Of a DNA stretch of 59,693 nucleotides, positions 37,092-46,238 are shown piece after piece (position 1 is the first letter of the stretch; the number at the start of each line of letters is the position of its first letter). This DNA is from Minisyncoccota bacterium (GTDB taxonomy: Bacteria; Patescibacteriota; Minisyncoccia; Minisyncoccales; JAQTPW01), in assembly GCA_028712565.1 (NCBI GenBank), contig JAQTPW010000006.1:1-59693 (forward strand). Direction: 5' to 3'. The notes under the pieces are model-generated. The model was not told the DNA's origin. It ran no database searches and saw only the letters and a list, made by a program, of their open reading frames with translations. The position numbers and the translations under genes were made by a program.

Positions 37092-38003
37092 ATGAGCTAT
37101 TTCTTTGATAAGATAATAAAATCAATGCAAAAGAAAAAAGTTATTTTAATCTTTCTCGGAATTTTAGCTATGCTGAATATTCTCGCTTGGATTGCGGTTT
37201 TGGATTTATCAGGGCAGAAATTTCTGGAAGTTACGTTTTTTGATGTGGGGCAGGGAGATTCGAGTTTTATTGAAACTCCAAATGGATTTCAGATTTTAAT
37301 TGACGGCGGGCCCTCTTCCAAGGTTTTGGAAAAATTGGGAAAGAAAATGCCTTTTTGGGACAGATCAATAGATTTGATAATTTCTTCCCATCCGGATCCC
37401 GATCATTTATTGGGTTTAATTGATGTTTCAAAAAATTATAAGGTGGGCGCTGTAGTTACCAATGGAACTGTGAGTTCGAGGCCGGAATTTTTGGAATTTA
37501 AAAATCTTCTGGAAAAAAACAAGGTTCCACTTATAGTTTTAAAGAAAAATAATCAAATTCTGATCGGGGAAAATCTCTATTTTAAAATTTTAGCCCCTTT
37601 GGAGGATTTTGAGGGCAGGGAAGTGGCAGATTTTAATAGTTCCTCAATCGTGGCAAAAATGGGATACTATAAGAGCGCCTTTTTGTTTATGGGAGATACT
37701 CCAAAATCAGTTGAAGAAGATTTGGTTTTAGAAGACGGGGCTCTTCTGGACTCTGATGTTTTAAAAGTCGCCCATCATGGAAGCAAAACTGCAAAAAGCG
37801 AGATTTTTTACGAAACAGTCAGCCCGAAATTCGCAATAATCCAAGTAGGGCTCAATAATCAGTACGGCCATCCGCACCAAGAAGTATTGGAGGCTTTGGC
37901 AAAATATGGTATATATACAATGAGAACAGACCAAGAAGGGGACATTAAAATAATTTCAGACGGGGAAAATTTAAAAATATTATCTAACAACAAAACTTTT
38001 TAA
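37092..38003 (+). CDS. ComEC/Rec2-like metallo-beta-lactamase-fold protein
   Basis: VTFFDVGQGDSSFIETPNGFQILIDGGPS, SSHPDPDHLLGL, KVAHHGSKTA. Confidence 0.92.
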   Translation: MSYFFDKIIKSMQKKKVILIFLGILAMLNILAWIAVLDLSGQKFLEVTFFDVGQGDSSFIETPNGFQILIDGGPSSKVLEKLGKKMPFWDRSIDLIISSHPDPDHLLGLIDVSKNYKVGAVVTNGTVSSRPEFLEFKNLLEKNKVPLIVLKKNNQILIGENLYFKILAPLEDFEGREVADFNSSSIVAKMGYYKSAFLFMGDTPKSVEEDLVLEDGALLDSDVLKVAHHGSKTAKSEIFYETVSPKFAIIQVGLNNQYGHPHQEVLEALAKYGIYTMRTDQEGDIKIISDGENLKILSNNKTF

Positions 38004-38004
38004 A

Positions 38005-39069
38005 ATGAAAAACCAATTTCCAATTTTCAAAACAAAAACAAAAGGGGCAAACCAGAAATTTAATCTCAATGATCCGAAAGAAAGAGAAAAATATTTTAAT
38101 TTGAAAGCCGGCCCTGAAATTGAAAAACTAAAGGCCTATTTGGAAAAAAACACTTTTATTGCCTATCTTTTGGGAAAGAAGAGCTCGGGGAAGGGGACCT
38201 ATGCAAAAATGTTTGCCGAAATAATAGCCCCTGACAAAATAGATCACTTTTCAGTTGGGGACATGATAAGATCAGTTGATGGGGAATTAAAAGATAAAAA
38301 GAAAAAAGAAGAATTAATAAATTTCCTAAAAAATAATTACAGAGGCTGGCTGCCTCTTGAAGAAATAATTTCTGCTCTTGAAAAAAGAAGCACAAAAACC
38401 CTTTTGCCGACAGAATTGATTCTAGCTTTAGTAAAAAGAGAAATAGAAAAACGGGGAAAGAAGGCAATTTTTATTGATGGTTTTCCGAGAGATCTAGATC
38501 AAATTTCTTACTCTTTATTTTTTCGAGATTTAATCGGCTACAGGGACGATCCGGATGTCTTCATTTTAATCGATGTGCCAGAAAGCGTAATTGATGAAAG
38601 GATAAAATGGCGAAGGGTTTGTCCTCTTTGTAAAACCTCAAGAAACTTAAAATTGCTGCCGACTTCAAAAATCGGATATGATGAAAAGGAATTTTATTTG
38701 GTTTGTGATAATCCCGCTTGCAAAGAGGTAAGGATGGTTTCAAAAGAAGGGGATGAGCTGGGAACAAAACCAATTAAAAAAAGATTGATTTTGGATAAAA
38801 AATTGATAGATAAATCCTTTTCGCTTTACGGGATCCCGAAGATTTTTTTGAGAAATGCGATTCCCGTGAAAGAGGTTAAAAGCTATGTCGATGATTATGA
38901 AATCACGCCGGAATATTGCTATGAGTGGGATAAAAAAACGAAGAAAGTGAAAATAATTGAAAAACCTTGGTTAATTTCTGATGACTACGGGGTAAAATCT
39001 TACAGTTTATTAGCTCCTCCAGTTGCCGTGGCATTAATTAAACAAATGGCCGCAGCTCTAAAACTATAA
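38005..39069 (+). CDS. Adenylate-kinase-like nucleoside monophosphate kinase (354 aa)
   Basis: LLGKKSSGKGTYAKMFAEI, FIDGFPRDLDQI, zinc-lid-like CPLC…CDNPAC. Confidence 0.8.
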   Translation: MKNQFPIFKTKTKGANQKFNLNDPKEREKYFNLKAGPEIEKLKAYLEKNTFIAYLLGKKSSGKGTYAKMFAEIIAPDKIDHFSVGDMIRSVDGELKDKKKKEELINFLKNNYRGWLPLEEIISALEKRSTKTLLPTELILALVKREIEKRGKKAIFIDGFPRDLDQISYSLFFRDLIGYRDDPDVFILIDVPESVIDERIKWRRVCPLCKTSRNLKLLPTSKIGYDEKEFYLVCDNPACKEVRMVSKEGDELGTKPIKKRLILDKKLIDKSFSLYGIPKIFLRNAIPVKEVKSYVDDYEITPEYCYEWDKKTKKVKIIEKPWLISDDYGVKSYSLLAPPVAVALIKQMAAALKL

Positions 39070-39112
39070 ATTTTTAATAACAAATTCATTAAAAGATTGT
39101 TAAAGAATTTTC

Positions 39113-39142
39113 TTGACACTGATTTTAGCTGGATGGTAAAAT
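39113..39142 (+). promoter_or_regulatory. Promoter TTGACA-N18-TAAAAT
   Basis: Hexamers with 18-nt spacer, upstream of a structured non-coding region. Confidence 0.65.
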
Positions 39143-39148
39143 ACAATT

Positions 39149-39317
39149 GACCCTGACCTTTCTAGCTAGATTCTGGGACAAACGCACTTTAAGGGAATTG
39201 GATATGATTGTAACCCGTGGGTTACATCTTAGATTCCCACTTTAATTTTTTTCCAGAAGAACTTCTAGAAGGGTAACGGGGCCACCAAAAAACCCTGCGA
39301 TTTAGCAGGATTTTTTG
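39149..39317 (+). ncRNA. Structured ncRNA with 6S RNA-like rod/bubble architecture
   Basis: CCTTTCTAG/CTAGAAGGG, TTCTGG/CCAGAA, large internal bubble, GGGAAT/ATTCCC, TGTAACCC-GT-GGGTTACA; own promoter and terminator. Confidence 0.55.
39290..39317 (+). terminator. Rho-independent terminator
   Basis: CCTGC-GATTTA-GCAGGATTTTTT. Confidence 0.75.
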
Positions 39318-39339
39318 GTTGATGAAAAATATTTTAAAT

Positions 39340-39410
39340 TCGGGGTGCCGGGAATTGAACCCGGTTTACTACCACCCCAAGGTAGCGTACTGCCGGTATA
39401 CTACACCCCG
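39340..39410 (-). tRNA. tRNA-Pro (anticodon GGG)
   Basis: Minus strand: CGGGGTG acceptor / CACCCCG, anticodon arm CTACC-TTGGGGT-GGTAG, T arm CCGGG-TTCAATT-CCCGG, discriminator A. Confidence 0.95.
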
Positions 39411-39473
39411 CCACGTACAATTTTTCTACAAAAAATTTACGTGGCTACGGCGTTTAAAATCTGCAGAGAGATT

Positions 39474-39761
39474 TTATTTCGCCACGCCACTTTTTGTAGG
39501 AGTAGTTGTTTTCTCTGGTGTTTTAGTTTTTAGTTTTTGAGAATTTCCTTTGCTCAATGCTTTTATGCATTTTGTGCAAGCTATAATTCTTTTTCCGGCA
39601 AATTCTTTATAGGCAGGGGCTTGATTTCCCAAAGGAATTCTAACCCATTGCAAATTGGGGCGTTTTTTCAGTTTAATAGTCGGATTATATTTACCTCTGA
39701 GTTTTACTATTCTCCAGGCAAAGGAATATTTTTTTTCGCAGATTGTGCAGTGTTTTGGCAT
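39474..39761 (-). CDS. rpmB: 50S ribosomal protein bL28
   Basis: MPKHCTICEKKY…LKKRPNLQWVRI…CTKCIKAL. Confidence 0.8.
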   Translation of the reverse strand: MPKHCTICEKKYSFAWRIVKLRGKYNPTIKLKKRPNLQWVRIPLGNQAPAYKEFAGKRIIACTKCIKALSKGNSQKLKTKTPEKTTTPTKSGVAK

Positions 39762-39812
39762 ATGTTTTGAACTTTATAGAAACTTGCAGCTGCGGCTGCG
39801 AAATTGGTAGAA

Positions 39813-39868
39813 GTTTATTGCAATTAATTTCAATAAGTTTCCATCAATTTCTATAAATTTCCACTAAA
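39813..39868. repeat. Degenerate 10-nt tandem units (~5)
   Basis: TTGCAATTAA TTTCAATAAG TTTCCATCAA TTTCTATAAA TTTCCACTAA; reverse-complement-like to 23811-23852. Confidence 0.75.
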
Positions 39869-39932
39869 TATTTTTACAAGGTATAATATAGCATAAGTTT
39901 TATTTTTTGCAAAGATCTGTTATTATTTATTT

Positions 39933-40538
39933 ATGCCAGATGTTTTTTTATCTAAAATTTTCCTTTATGTGATTATAGTTTTTTCAGCGGTTTTTCACGA
40001 ATACCTGCATGCTTGGACCGCTTATTATCTAGGAGATCCTACGGCAAAAAATTCCGGAAGATTGACCTTAAACCCAATAAAACATTTGGATCCCATTTGG
40101 ACGGTTTTAGTCCCATTATTCGGATTATTTTTTTTCAATAGCTTTGTCGGAATGGCAAAGCCGGTTCCTTACAACCCATATAATCTCCGCGACCAGAAAT
40201 ATGGATCAATTAAAGTGGGAATATCCGGGCCTCTGGCAAATTTTGCGATAGCTGCAATTTTTGGGTTGGTAATTCGTTTTTTCCAAATTCAGGGGACTCC
40301 TTATTTGTTCTTAAAATTGATTGTATATGTAAATATTTTTCTTGGTTTATTTAATTTAATTCCAGTGCCGCCCTTGGATGGATCAAAAATTTTGATGTTC
40401 TTTTTTCCCAGATCCAGATTTCTCCGATTTTTAGAATATTCTTTTTTGGGAATTTTCTTGGCTCTGGCAATAGCTTTTATGTTTTTGCCGCCTTTTGCAG
40501 ATTTCTCATATTTTATAATAACAGGTCGCAAATTTTAG
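39933..40538 (+). CDS. Site-2 protease, M50 family
   Basis: FSAVFHEYLHAWTAYYLGD and NLIPVPPLDGSKIL. Confidence 0.93.
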   Translation: MPDVFLSKIFLYVIIVFSAVFHEYLHAWTAYYLGDPTAKNSGRLTLNPIKHLDPIWTVLVPLFGLFFFNSFVGMAKPVPYNPYNLRDQKYGSIKVGISGPLANFAIAAIFGLVIRFFQIQGTPYLFLKLIVYVNIFLGLFNLIPVPPLDGSKILMFFFPRSRFLRFLEYSFLGIFLALAIAFMFLPPFADFSYFIITGRKF

Positions 40539-40680
40539 CAGTTGCATTTTAACAGTTTTATAGTTGACTTTTATTTTTATATTTGTTAAGCTATTTTTAT
40601 GCATAGCTTGGACATTTAATTATTTTCGAAAATCTCGGAAATAAGATCCTGCAAAAGCAGGTTCTTCTTTTGAAAAATAT

Positions 40681-40838
40681 ATGCCCAGTAATACAATCTT
40701 GCACAATCCGCCCAGGGCGGATTGGCAGGAGAAAAATATTTCTTTTTTTAAAATTACTGGGGGAAATATATTTATAATAATTTAAAGAAAAATTGTTGCG
40801 AACCTACGGGTTCGCTGCAAGATTGATATACTGGGTAT
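40681..40838 (+). promoter_or_regulatory. rpsL leader with mutually exclusive inverted repeats
   Basis: A 40681-40703, B 40753-40761, C 40816-40838; C overlaps the rpsL start codon. Confidence 0.5.
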
Positions 40839-41247
40839 GCCCACTATTCGGCAATTAATAAAAAAAGGAAGAGAAAAAATTAAAAAGCGCAATAAAACGC
40901 CGGCTTTAAAATTTGGCTTTAACCCCAAAAAGAATCGGCCAAAGAATTTTCTCTCTCCTTTCAAAAGAGGAGTTTGTTTGAAAGTTTTCACCGTCACTCC
41001 TAAAAAGCCAAATTCTGCTTTGAGAAAAGTTGCCAGAGTCAGATTGACAAATAATACGGAAGTTACGGCTTATATTGCAGGCGAGGGCCATAATCTTCAG
41101 GAACACTCGATAGTTTTAATAAGAGGCGGCAGAGTAAAAGATTTGCCGGGCGTCAGATATCATATAGTTAGAGGAATCTTAGATGCAGCCGGAGTAGAGG
41201 GGAGAAAGCAGGAAAGATCAAAATATGGAGTTAAAAGAACAAAATAA
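40837..41247 (+). CDS. rpsL: 30S ribosomal protein uS12
   Basis: [12 protein letters not shown]…[21 protein letters not shown]…[10 protein letters not shown]. Confidence 0.98.
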   Translation: MPTIRQLIKKGREKIKKRNKTPALKFGFNPKKNRPKNFLSPFKRGVCLKVFTVTPKKPNSALRKVARVRLTNNTEVTAYIAGEGHNLQEHSIVLIRGGRVKDLPGVRYHIVRGILDAAGVEGRKQERSKYGVKRTK

Positions 41248-41249
41248 AA

Positions 41250-41284
41250 ATTAGAATTTAGAAATTAGGATTTAGAATCTAGTA
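41250..41284. repeat. Heptameric tandem units
   Basis: ATTAGAA TTTAGAA ATTAGGA TTTAGAA TCTAGTA. Confidence 0.8.
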
Positions 41285-41288
41285 AGTT

Positions 41289-41753
41289 ATGGCAAAAAAA
41301 ATAAAAAGACAAATAATAGCTCCTGATTCGGTTTATAATAATGTCACCGTTGCAAAATTTATAAACCAAGTCATGAAATGCGGGAAAAAGACAATCGCCA
41401 GAAAAATTGTTTATGGCGCTTTTAATATTTTAAAAGAAAAAACAAAGAAAGAACCTTTGGAAGTTTTTGAAACTGCAGTTGAAAATGCTTCTCCAATGCT
41501 GGAAGTAAAACCAAAAAGAATCGGAGGCGCTACTTATCAGGTTCCAAGAGAAGTGAAAGGGGACAGGAGATTGACTTTGGCAATTCGCTGGATGTTATTG
41601 GCTGCAAGATCAAAAAAAGGAAAACCATTTAAGGAAAAATTAGCCGAAGAAATAATTAATGCGGCAAACAATACAGGGTCGGCAGTAAAGAGGAAAGAAG
41701 ATACTCATAGAATGGCAGAAGCAAACAGAGCTTTCGCGCACTTCGCGTGGTAA
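41289..41753 (+). CDS. rpsG: 30S ribosomal protein uS7
   Basis: [31 protein letters not shown]-like S7 core, [20 protein letters not shown]. Confidence 0.98.
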   Translation: MAKKIKRQIIAPDSVYNNVTVAKFINQVMKCGKKTIARKIVYGAFNILKEKTKKEPLEVFETAVENASPMLEVKPKRIGGATYQVPREVKGDRRLTLAIRWMLLAARSKKGKPFKEKLAEEIINAANNTGSAVKRKEDTHRMAEANRAFAHFAW

Positions 41754-41763
41754 ATAGTTTGAA

Positions 41764-41867
41764 AAATCACAAATCACAAATTACAAATCCCAAACAAATT
41801 AAAAATAAAAAAATGGCCAATAGAATTTAGTTTTTGTTTGTAATTTGGTGCTTGTAATTTGGAATTT
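41764..41867. repeat. Inverted pair of heptameric repeats without an ORF
   Basis: AAATCAC AAATCAC AAATTAC AAATCCC … TTGTTTG TAATTTG GTGCTTG TAATTTG GAATTTT. Confidence 0.8.
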
Positions 41868-41873
41868 TTATTT

Positions 41874-43964
41874 ATGCCTCGAATTTATCCATTAGAAAAA
41901 ATCAGAGATATAGGAATTATTGCTCATATTTCAGCAGGCAAGACGACAACGTCAACCTGCATTTTGTATCATACAGGAAAGGTCCATAAAATAGGAACTT
42001 TGGAAAAAGGAACAACTCCTTTGGACTGGATGGTCCAATCCCAGGAAAGAGCAATGACAATTATGGCAGCAGCCACCACTACTTATTGGAAGCCAGAGGG
42101 GAAAGACGAGTACCAGATAAATATTATTGATACGCCCGGCCACATTGATTTTACTGCTGAAGTCCAGAGATCTCTCCGCGTTTTGGATGGAGCTGTTGTT
42201 GTTTTTGATGGAGGAGCAGGAGTCCAGTCGCAGTCGGAAACCGTATGGAGACAGGCAGATCAGTTTAATGTTCCCCGAGTTTGTTTTGTTAATAAAATGG
42301 ACAAAGTCGGCGCTGACTTTGAAATGAATTTGGATTCTATTTCTAAAAGGTTAACCCAAAACGCAATTCCTGTGCAGATCCCTATTGGAGCCGAAGAAAA
42401 TCTTTCCGGGGTTATTGACTTGTTAAAAATGAAAGCATTGAAATTTGAAGGCACAGAAGGAGAAATTTTAAAAGAAGAAGATGTTCCCGAAGATTTAAAA
42501 GCTAAAGCTCAAGAATGGAGAAAAAAATTAATTGAAAAAATTGTAGCTGAAGACAATGTCCTTTTGGAAAAATATTTAGAAGGAAAAGAAATATCAATTG
42601 AAGAATTAAAGGCGGGCTTGAGGAAAGCAACTGTTTCCTGCCATTTGTTTCCAGTTTTTTGGGGATCTCTTTTCAAAAGAATAGGAGTCCAGCCGTTAAT
42701 TGATGCAATAGTCTATTATTTGCCGAGCCCTGCGGATTTGCCGCCCATTAAAGGCACTGATCCCAAAACCGGCAAAGAAGTTGAAAGAAAGCCGGAAGAT
42801 ACAGAGCCGCTTTCAGCTTTGGCATTTAAAATTATGACCGATCCTTTTGTCGGGACTTTGACTTTTTTTAGAATTTATTCAGGGCATTTGGTTAGAGGCT
42901 CTTATGTTTTAAATTCAATTACCGGAGAAAAAGAAAGAATAGGCAGGATATTAAGAATGCATGCTGATGAAAGGACCGACTTGGAAGAAGGGTTTGCCGG
43001 TGATATTTTGGCGACCGTGGGTTTGAAAAATACTTCCACTGGGAACACTTTGTGCGATGAAAATTCTCCAATTGTTTTGGAAAAAATAACTTTCCCAGAG
43101 CCCGTAATCGGAGTAAAAATTGAGCCAAAAACCAAAGCCGATCAGGAAAAAATGGGAATCGCCCTTAAAAAATTGGCTGAAGAAGATCCAACATTTAAAA
43201 TAAAAAGCGATTTGGAAACTGGAGAAACCGTCATTTCCGGAATGGGGGAGCTTCATTTGGAAATTATTATAGACAGGATGAAAAGGGAATTTAAAGTAGA
43301 AGCTAATGTCGGCAGACCTCAAGTAGCCTATAAAGAAACAATAAAAGGCGAGGCTGAAGCTGAAGGAAAATATATTAAACAGTCAGGAGGCAGAGGGCAA
43401 TATGGTCATGTTTGGTTGAGAGTAAAACCCAAAGAAAGAGGCCAGGGATTTGAATTTATTGATGAAATAAAAGGAGGAATTATTCCGCGTGAATTTATTC
43501 CAGCTATTGAAAAAGGAGTGAAAGAAGCTATGGACAAGGGAGTAGTTGCGGGTTATCCTTTGGTAGATATGGAGGCGGCTTTATACGATGGATCTTTCCA
43601 TGAAGTTGATTCTTCGGAAGTTGCCTTTAAAATCGCAGGATCTCTTGCTTTGCAGGAGGCTGCCAAAAGGGCAAGCGCAATTTTATTGGAACCAATAATG
43701 AAATTGGAAGTAATTGTTCCTGAAGAATTTTTTGGAGATGCAATCGGAGATTTGTCAGCCAGAAGAGGAAAAATTGAAGAAACAAAAGACAGATTAAATT
43801 TAAAAATAATCAATTCCAAAGTTCCTTTGTCTGAAATGTTTGGTTATGCTACATCTTTGAGGTCCTTGACAGAAGGCCGAGGAACTTTTACTATGGAATT
43901 TGACCATTATGAAGAAGTGCCGGCGAGCATTGCGAAAGAAATTGTTGAGGGGAAAAGAAAGTAA
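41874..43964 (+). CDS. fusA: Elongation factor G
   Basis: Full-length [16 protein letters not shown]; start MPRIYPLEK at 41874. Confidence 0.98.
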   Translation: MPRIYPLEKIRDIGIIAHISAGKTTTSTCILYHTGKVHKIGTLEKGTTPLDWMVQSQERAMTIMAAATTTYWKPEGKDEYQINIIDTPGHIDFTAEVQRSLRVLDGAVVVFDGGAGVQSQSETVWRQADQFNVPRVCFVNKMDKVGADFEMNLDSISKRLTQNAIPVQIPIGAEENLSGVIDLLKMKALKFEGTEGEILKEEDVPEDLKAKAQEWRKKLIEKIVAEDNVLLEKYLEGKEISIEELKAGLRKATVSCHLFPVFWGSLFKRIGVQPLIDAIVYYLPSPADLPPIKGTDPKTGKEVERKPEDTEPLSALAFKIMTDPFVGTLTFFRIYSGHLVRGSYVLNSITGEKERIGRILRMHADERTDLEEGFAGDILATVGLKNTSTGNTLCDENSPIVLEKITFPEPVIGVKIEPKTKADQEKMGIALKKLAEEDPTFKIKSDLETGETVISGMGELHLEIIIDRMKREFKVEANVGRPQVAYKETIKGEAEAEGKYIKQSGGRGQYGHVWLRVKPKERGQGFEFIDEIKGGIIPREFIPAIEKGVKEAMDKGVVAGYPLVDMEAALYDGSFHEVDSSEVAFKIAGSLALQEAAKRASAILLEPIMKLEVIVPEEFFGDAIGDLSARRGKIEETKDRLNLKIINSKVPLSEMFGYATSLRSLTEGRGTFTMEFDHYEEVPASIAKEIVEGKRK

Positions 43965-44029
43965 TCCACAATTGACAATTTTTACAAAATTAAATATCAT
44001 ATAATATAAATTAATACCTATAAAAAACA

Positions 44030-44106
44030 GGTAACAGTAAGCAATAAATAGTAAACCTAATAATTAATATTTAATTTGTTGACTGTTGATTGCTAACTGT
44101 TAACTA
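44030..44106. repeat. Eleven phased degenerate heptamers forming an imperfect inverted repeat
   Basis: GGTAACA GTAAGCA ATAAATA GTAAACC TAATAAT TAATATT TAATTTG TTGACTG TTGATTG CTAACTG TTAACTA. Confidence 0.8.
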
Positions 44107-44115
44107 AAAATAAAT

Positions 44116-45315
44116 ATGGCAGAAAAAGAAAAATTTGTGAGGGGAAAGCCCCACGTAAACATTGGTACCATAGGCCACGTTGCCCATGGAAAAACCACAA
44201 CCACCGCAGCCATTTTGAAAGTAATGGCTCTAAAAGGCATGAAGGCCTCTACAAAAGGAGTTGATGATTTAAACGCAGCTCCTGAAGAAAAGGCAAGAGG
44301 GCTGACAATTTCTGTCAGTCACGTTGAATTTGAGAGCGACAAAAGGCACTATGCCCTGATTGATTGCCCCGGCCACGCCGATTATATTAAAAATATGATT
44401 ACTGGCGCTGCGCAAATGGATGGCGCAATTTTGGTTGTTTCAGCTCCTGATGGACCAATGCCTCAAACAAGAGAACACGTTTTGTTAGCAAGACAAGTCG
44501 GCCTTCCAGCTATGGTTGTGTTTTTGAATAAATGTGATCAAGTTGATGATCCAGAAATTATTGATTTGGTTGAGAGCGAAGTAAGAGAAATTTTGAAAAA
44601 ATACGAATTTCCCGGAGACACAACTCCAATAATAAGAGGATCTGCCATGAAAGCGCTTGAAGCAAAATCTCTTGACGATCCAGCGGCAAAACCTATTTTG
44701 GACTTGGTAAAAGCAGTTGATGATTTTGTCCCAGATCCAGTCAGGGAAATTGATAAGCCATTTTTAATGGCAATTGAAGATGTCTTTACTATAGCTGGCC
44801 GTGGGACAGTAGCTACTGGAAGAATTGAGAGAGGAGTAATTAGACCAAATGACGAGGCAGAATTAGTGGGAATTAAACAAACTATAAAAACTACAGTAGT
44901 CAGTTTGGAAATGTTTAATAAGACCTTGGACGAAGGTCAGGCAGGAGATAATGTTGGAATTTTATTGAGAGGCCTTAAAAAAGAAGATGTCGAAAGAGGC
45001 CAGATATTAGCAAAGCCGGGGAGTATTACTCCTCATGCAGAATTTGAGGGAGAAGTATACGTTTTGACAAAGGAAGAAGGCGGAAGACACACTCCATTCT
45101 TTACTGGATATAAACCCCAGCTTTATTTCAGAACAACTGACATAACAGGGGACGTAACCTTGCCCGAAGGAACTGAAATGGTGATGCCCGGGGATACTGC
45201 TAATTTGAAAGTAAAATTAATTGCTCCAATTGCAATGGAAGAGAAACAAAGATTTGCAATTAGAGAAGGTGGTAAGACCGTAGGAGCAGGAGTGGTGACA
45301 AAAATTATAAAATAG
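44116..45315 (+). CDS. tuf: Elongation factor Tu
   Basis: [55 protein letters not shown]. Confidence 0.98.
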   Translation: MAEKEKFVRGKPHVNIGTIGHVAHGKTTTTAAILKVMALKGMKASTKGVDDLNAAPEEKARGLTISVSHVEFESDKRHYALIDCPGHADYIKNMITGAAQMDGAILVVSAPDGPMPQTREHVLLARQVGLPAMVVFLNKCDQVDDPEIIDLVESEVREILKKYEFPGDTTPIIRGSAMKALEAKSLDDPAAKPILDLVKAVDDFVPDPVREIDKPFLMAIEDVFTIAGRGTVATGRIERGVIRPNDEAELVGIKQTIKTTVVSLEMFNKTLDEGQAGDNVGILLRGLKKEDVERGQILAKPGSITPHAEFEGEVYVLTKEEGGRHTPFFTGYKPQLYFRTTDITGDVTLPEGTEMVMPGDTANLKVKLIAPIAMEEKQRFAIREGGKTVGAGVVTKIIK

Positions 45316-45340
45316 ATTTTTAACGGGAGGTTCTTTAAAG

Positions 45341-45679
45341 ATGATAAAAGAGAAAGTAAAAGAAGAAACAGAAGTAAAATCAAAGCTGCGAATTAAATTG
45401 CGGGCTTATGACCATAAAGTAATTGATAACTCTGCAAAGCAAATTGTTGAGACCGCTTTAAGATATGGAGCTGAAGTTTTAGGCCCTGTGCCCTTGCCCA
45501 CAGAAATTACAAAATATACGGTCAATAGATCTTCTTTTGTCCATAAAGATGCGAGAGAACAGTTTGAGATGAGAATTCATAAAAGACTAATTGATATTTT
45601 AACTCCAAACCAAAAAGTAATTGATGCTTTGATGAGTTTAAATTTACCAGCCGGAGTGGATATAGAAATTAAAATGTAA
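45341..45679 (+). CDS. rpsJ: 30S ribosomal protein uS10
   Basis: [45 protein letters not shown] upstream. Confidence 0.98.
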   Translation: MIKEKVKEETEVKSKLRIKLRAYDHKVIDNSAKQIVETALRYGAEVLGPVPLPTEITKYTVNRSSFVHKDAREQFEMRIHKRLIDILTPNQKVIDALMSLNLPAGVDIEIKM

Positions 45680-45715
45680 TCCAGTAGAGCAACTTCGACT
45701 CGCTTTGCGATTTTA

Positions 45716-45746
45716 AACCCGCCCCCATATGGGGGCGGGTTTGTCG
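45716..45746 (+). terminator. Strong palindromic terminator-like hairpin
   Basis: AAACCCGCCCCC-ATAT-GGGGGCGGGTTT, enclosed by outer ATCCAGTA…TACTGGAT pairing. Confidence 0.7.
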
Positions 45747-45772
45747 AAGATGTCTTACTGGATGTAAGTTAA

Positions 45773-45800
45773 GAAAACCGCTGCGAAGCGGTTTTCTGTT
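45773..45800 (+). terminator. Terminator-like hairpin
   Basis: GAAAACCGCTGCGAAGCGGTTTTCTGTTT. Confidence 0.6.
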
Positions 45801-45981
45801 TGGAATTTTTTATTCAAGGAAAACTTTTTTGTTCGACTGTTGCTAGGCAGTAGATTTTCGACCAAATTTTTTAAAAATTTGAAATTCGTTCCAGTCGAAA
45901 ATCACTTACTTGGCTAACCCGGTAGAGTAATTTGGACACAATTTTATTTTCCTTTTTGCTTCGGCAAAAGTCCAAATTCTT

Positions 45982-46003
45982 CTAACGGGGTTGACCCCGT
46001 TAG
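45982..46003. repeat. Palindrome CTAACGGGG-TTGA-CCCCGTTAG
   Basis: 9-bp perfect arms; second half-copy at 46090-46109. Confidence 0.8.
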
Positions 46004-46103
46004 AGGTTCACCCAAAACCTCGGTATTATCTCCGGTAAAAGGCGAAGCCGACTTCGTCTCTGGAAAAAGTAATACAACGTCCTGTAGTAAACCTCTAACG
46101 GGG

Positions 46104-46132
46104 TTGACATTATATTTGGCTTCTTGTATACT
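46104..46132 (+). promoter_or_regulatory. Consensus-like sigma70 promoter TTGACA-N17-TATACT for the rplC operon
   Basis: Exact -35, 17-nt spacer, TATACT. Confidence 0.8.
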
Positions 46133-46214
46133 GTCTATTATGAGTATACTATCTATTAAGTACGTCATATGACGGAAAAATAGAACAAGTACTAATCCGA
46201 ATTGAATTTAATTC

Positions 46215-46237
46215 ACGGGGTTAGTGCCCCGTTTTTT
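46215..46237 (+). promoter_or_regulatory. Attenuator-like terminator hairpin abutting the rplC start
   Basis: ACGGGG-TTAGTG-CCCCGT then TTTTT; rplC ATG at 46239. Confidence 0.65.
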
Positions 46238-46238
46238 C

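Noticed and set aside
39315-39540. Plus-strand ORFs 39315-39533 and 39319-39540
   Set aside because: Overlap the tRNA-Pro gene antisense and the rpmB 3' end; not credible coding sequence.
45944-46168. Minus-strand ORF 45944-46168
   Set aside because: Lies over palindromic repeats and the rplC promoter; repetitive translation (NPVRG / LTGSTPLEEF) reflects the repeats.
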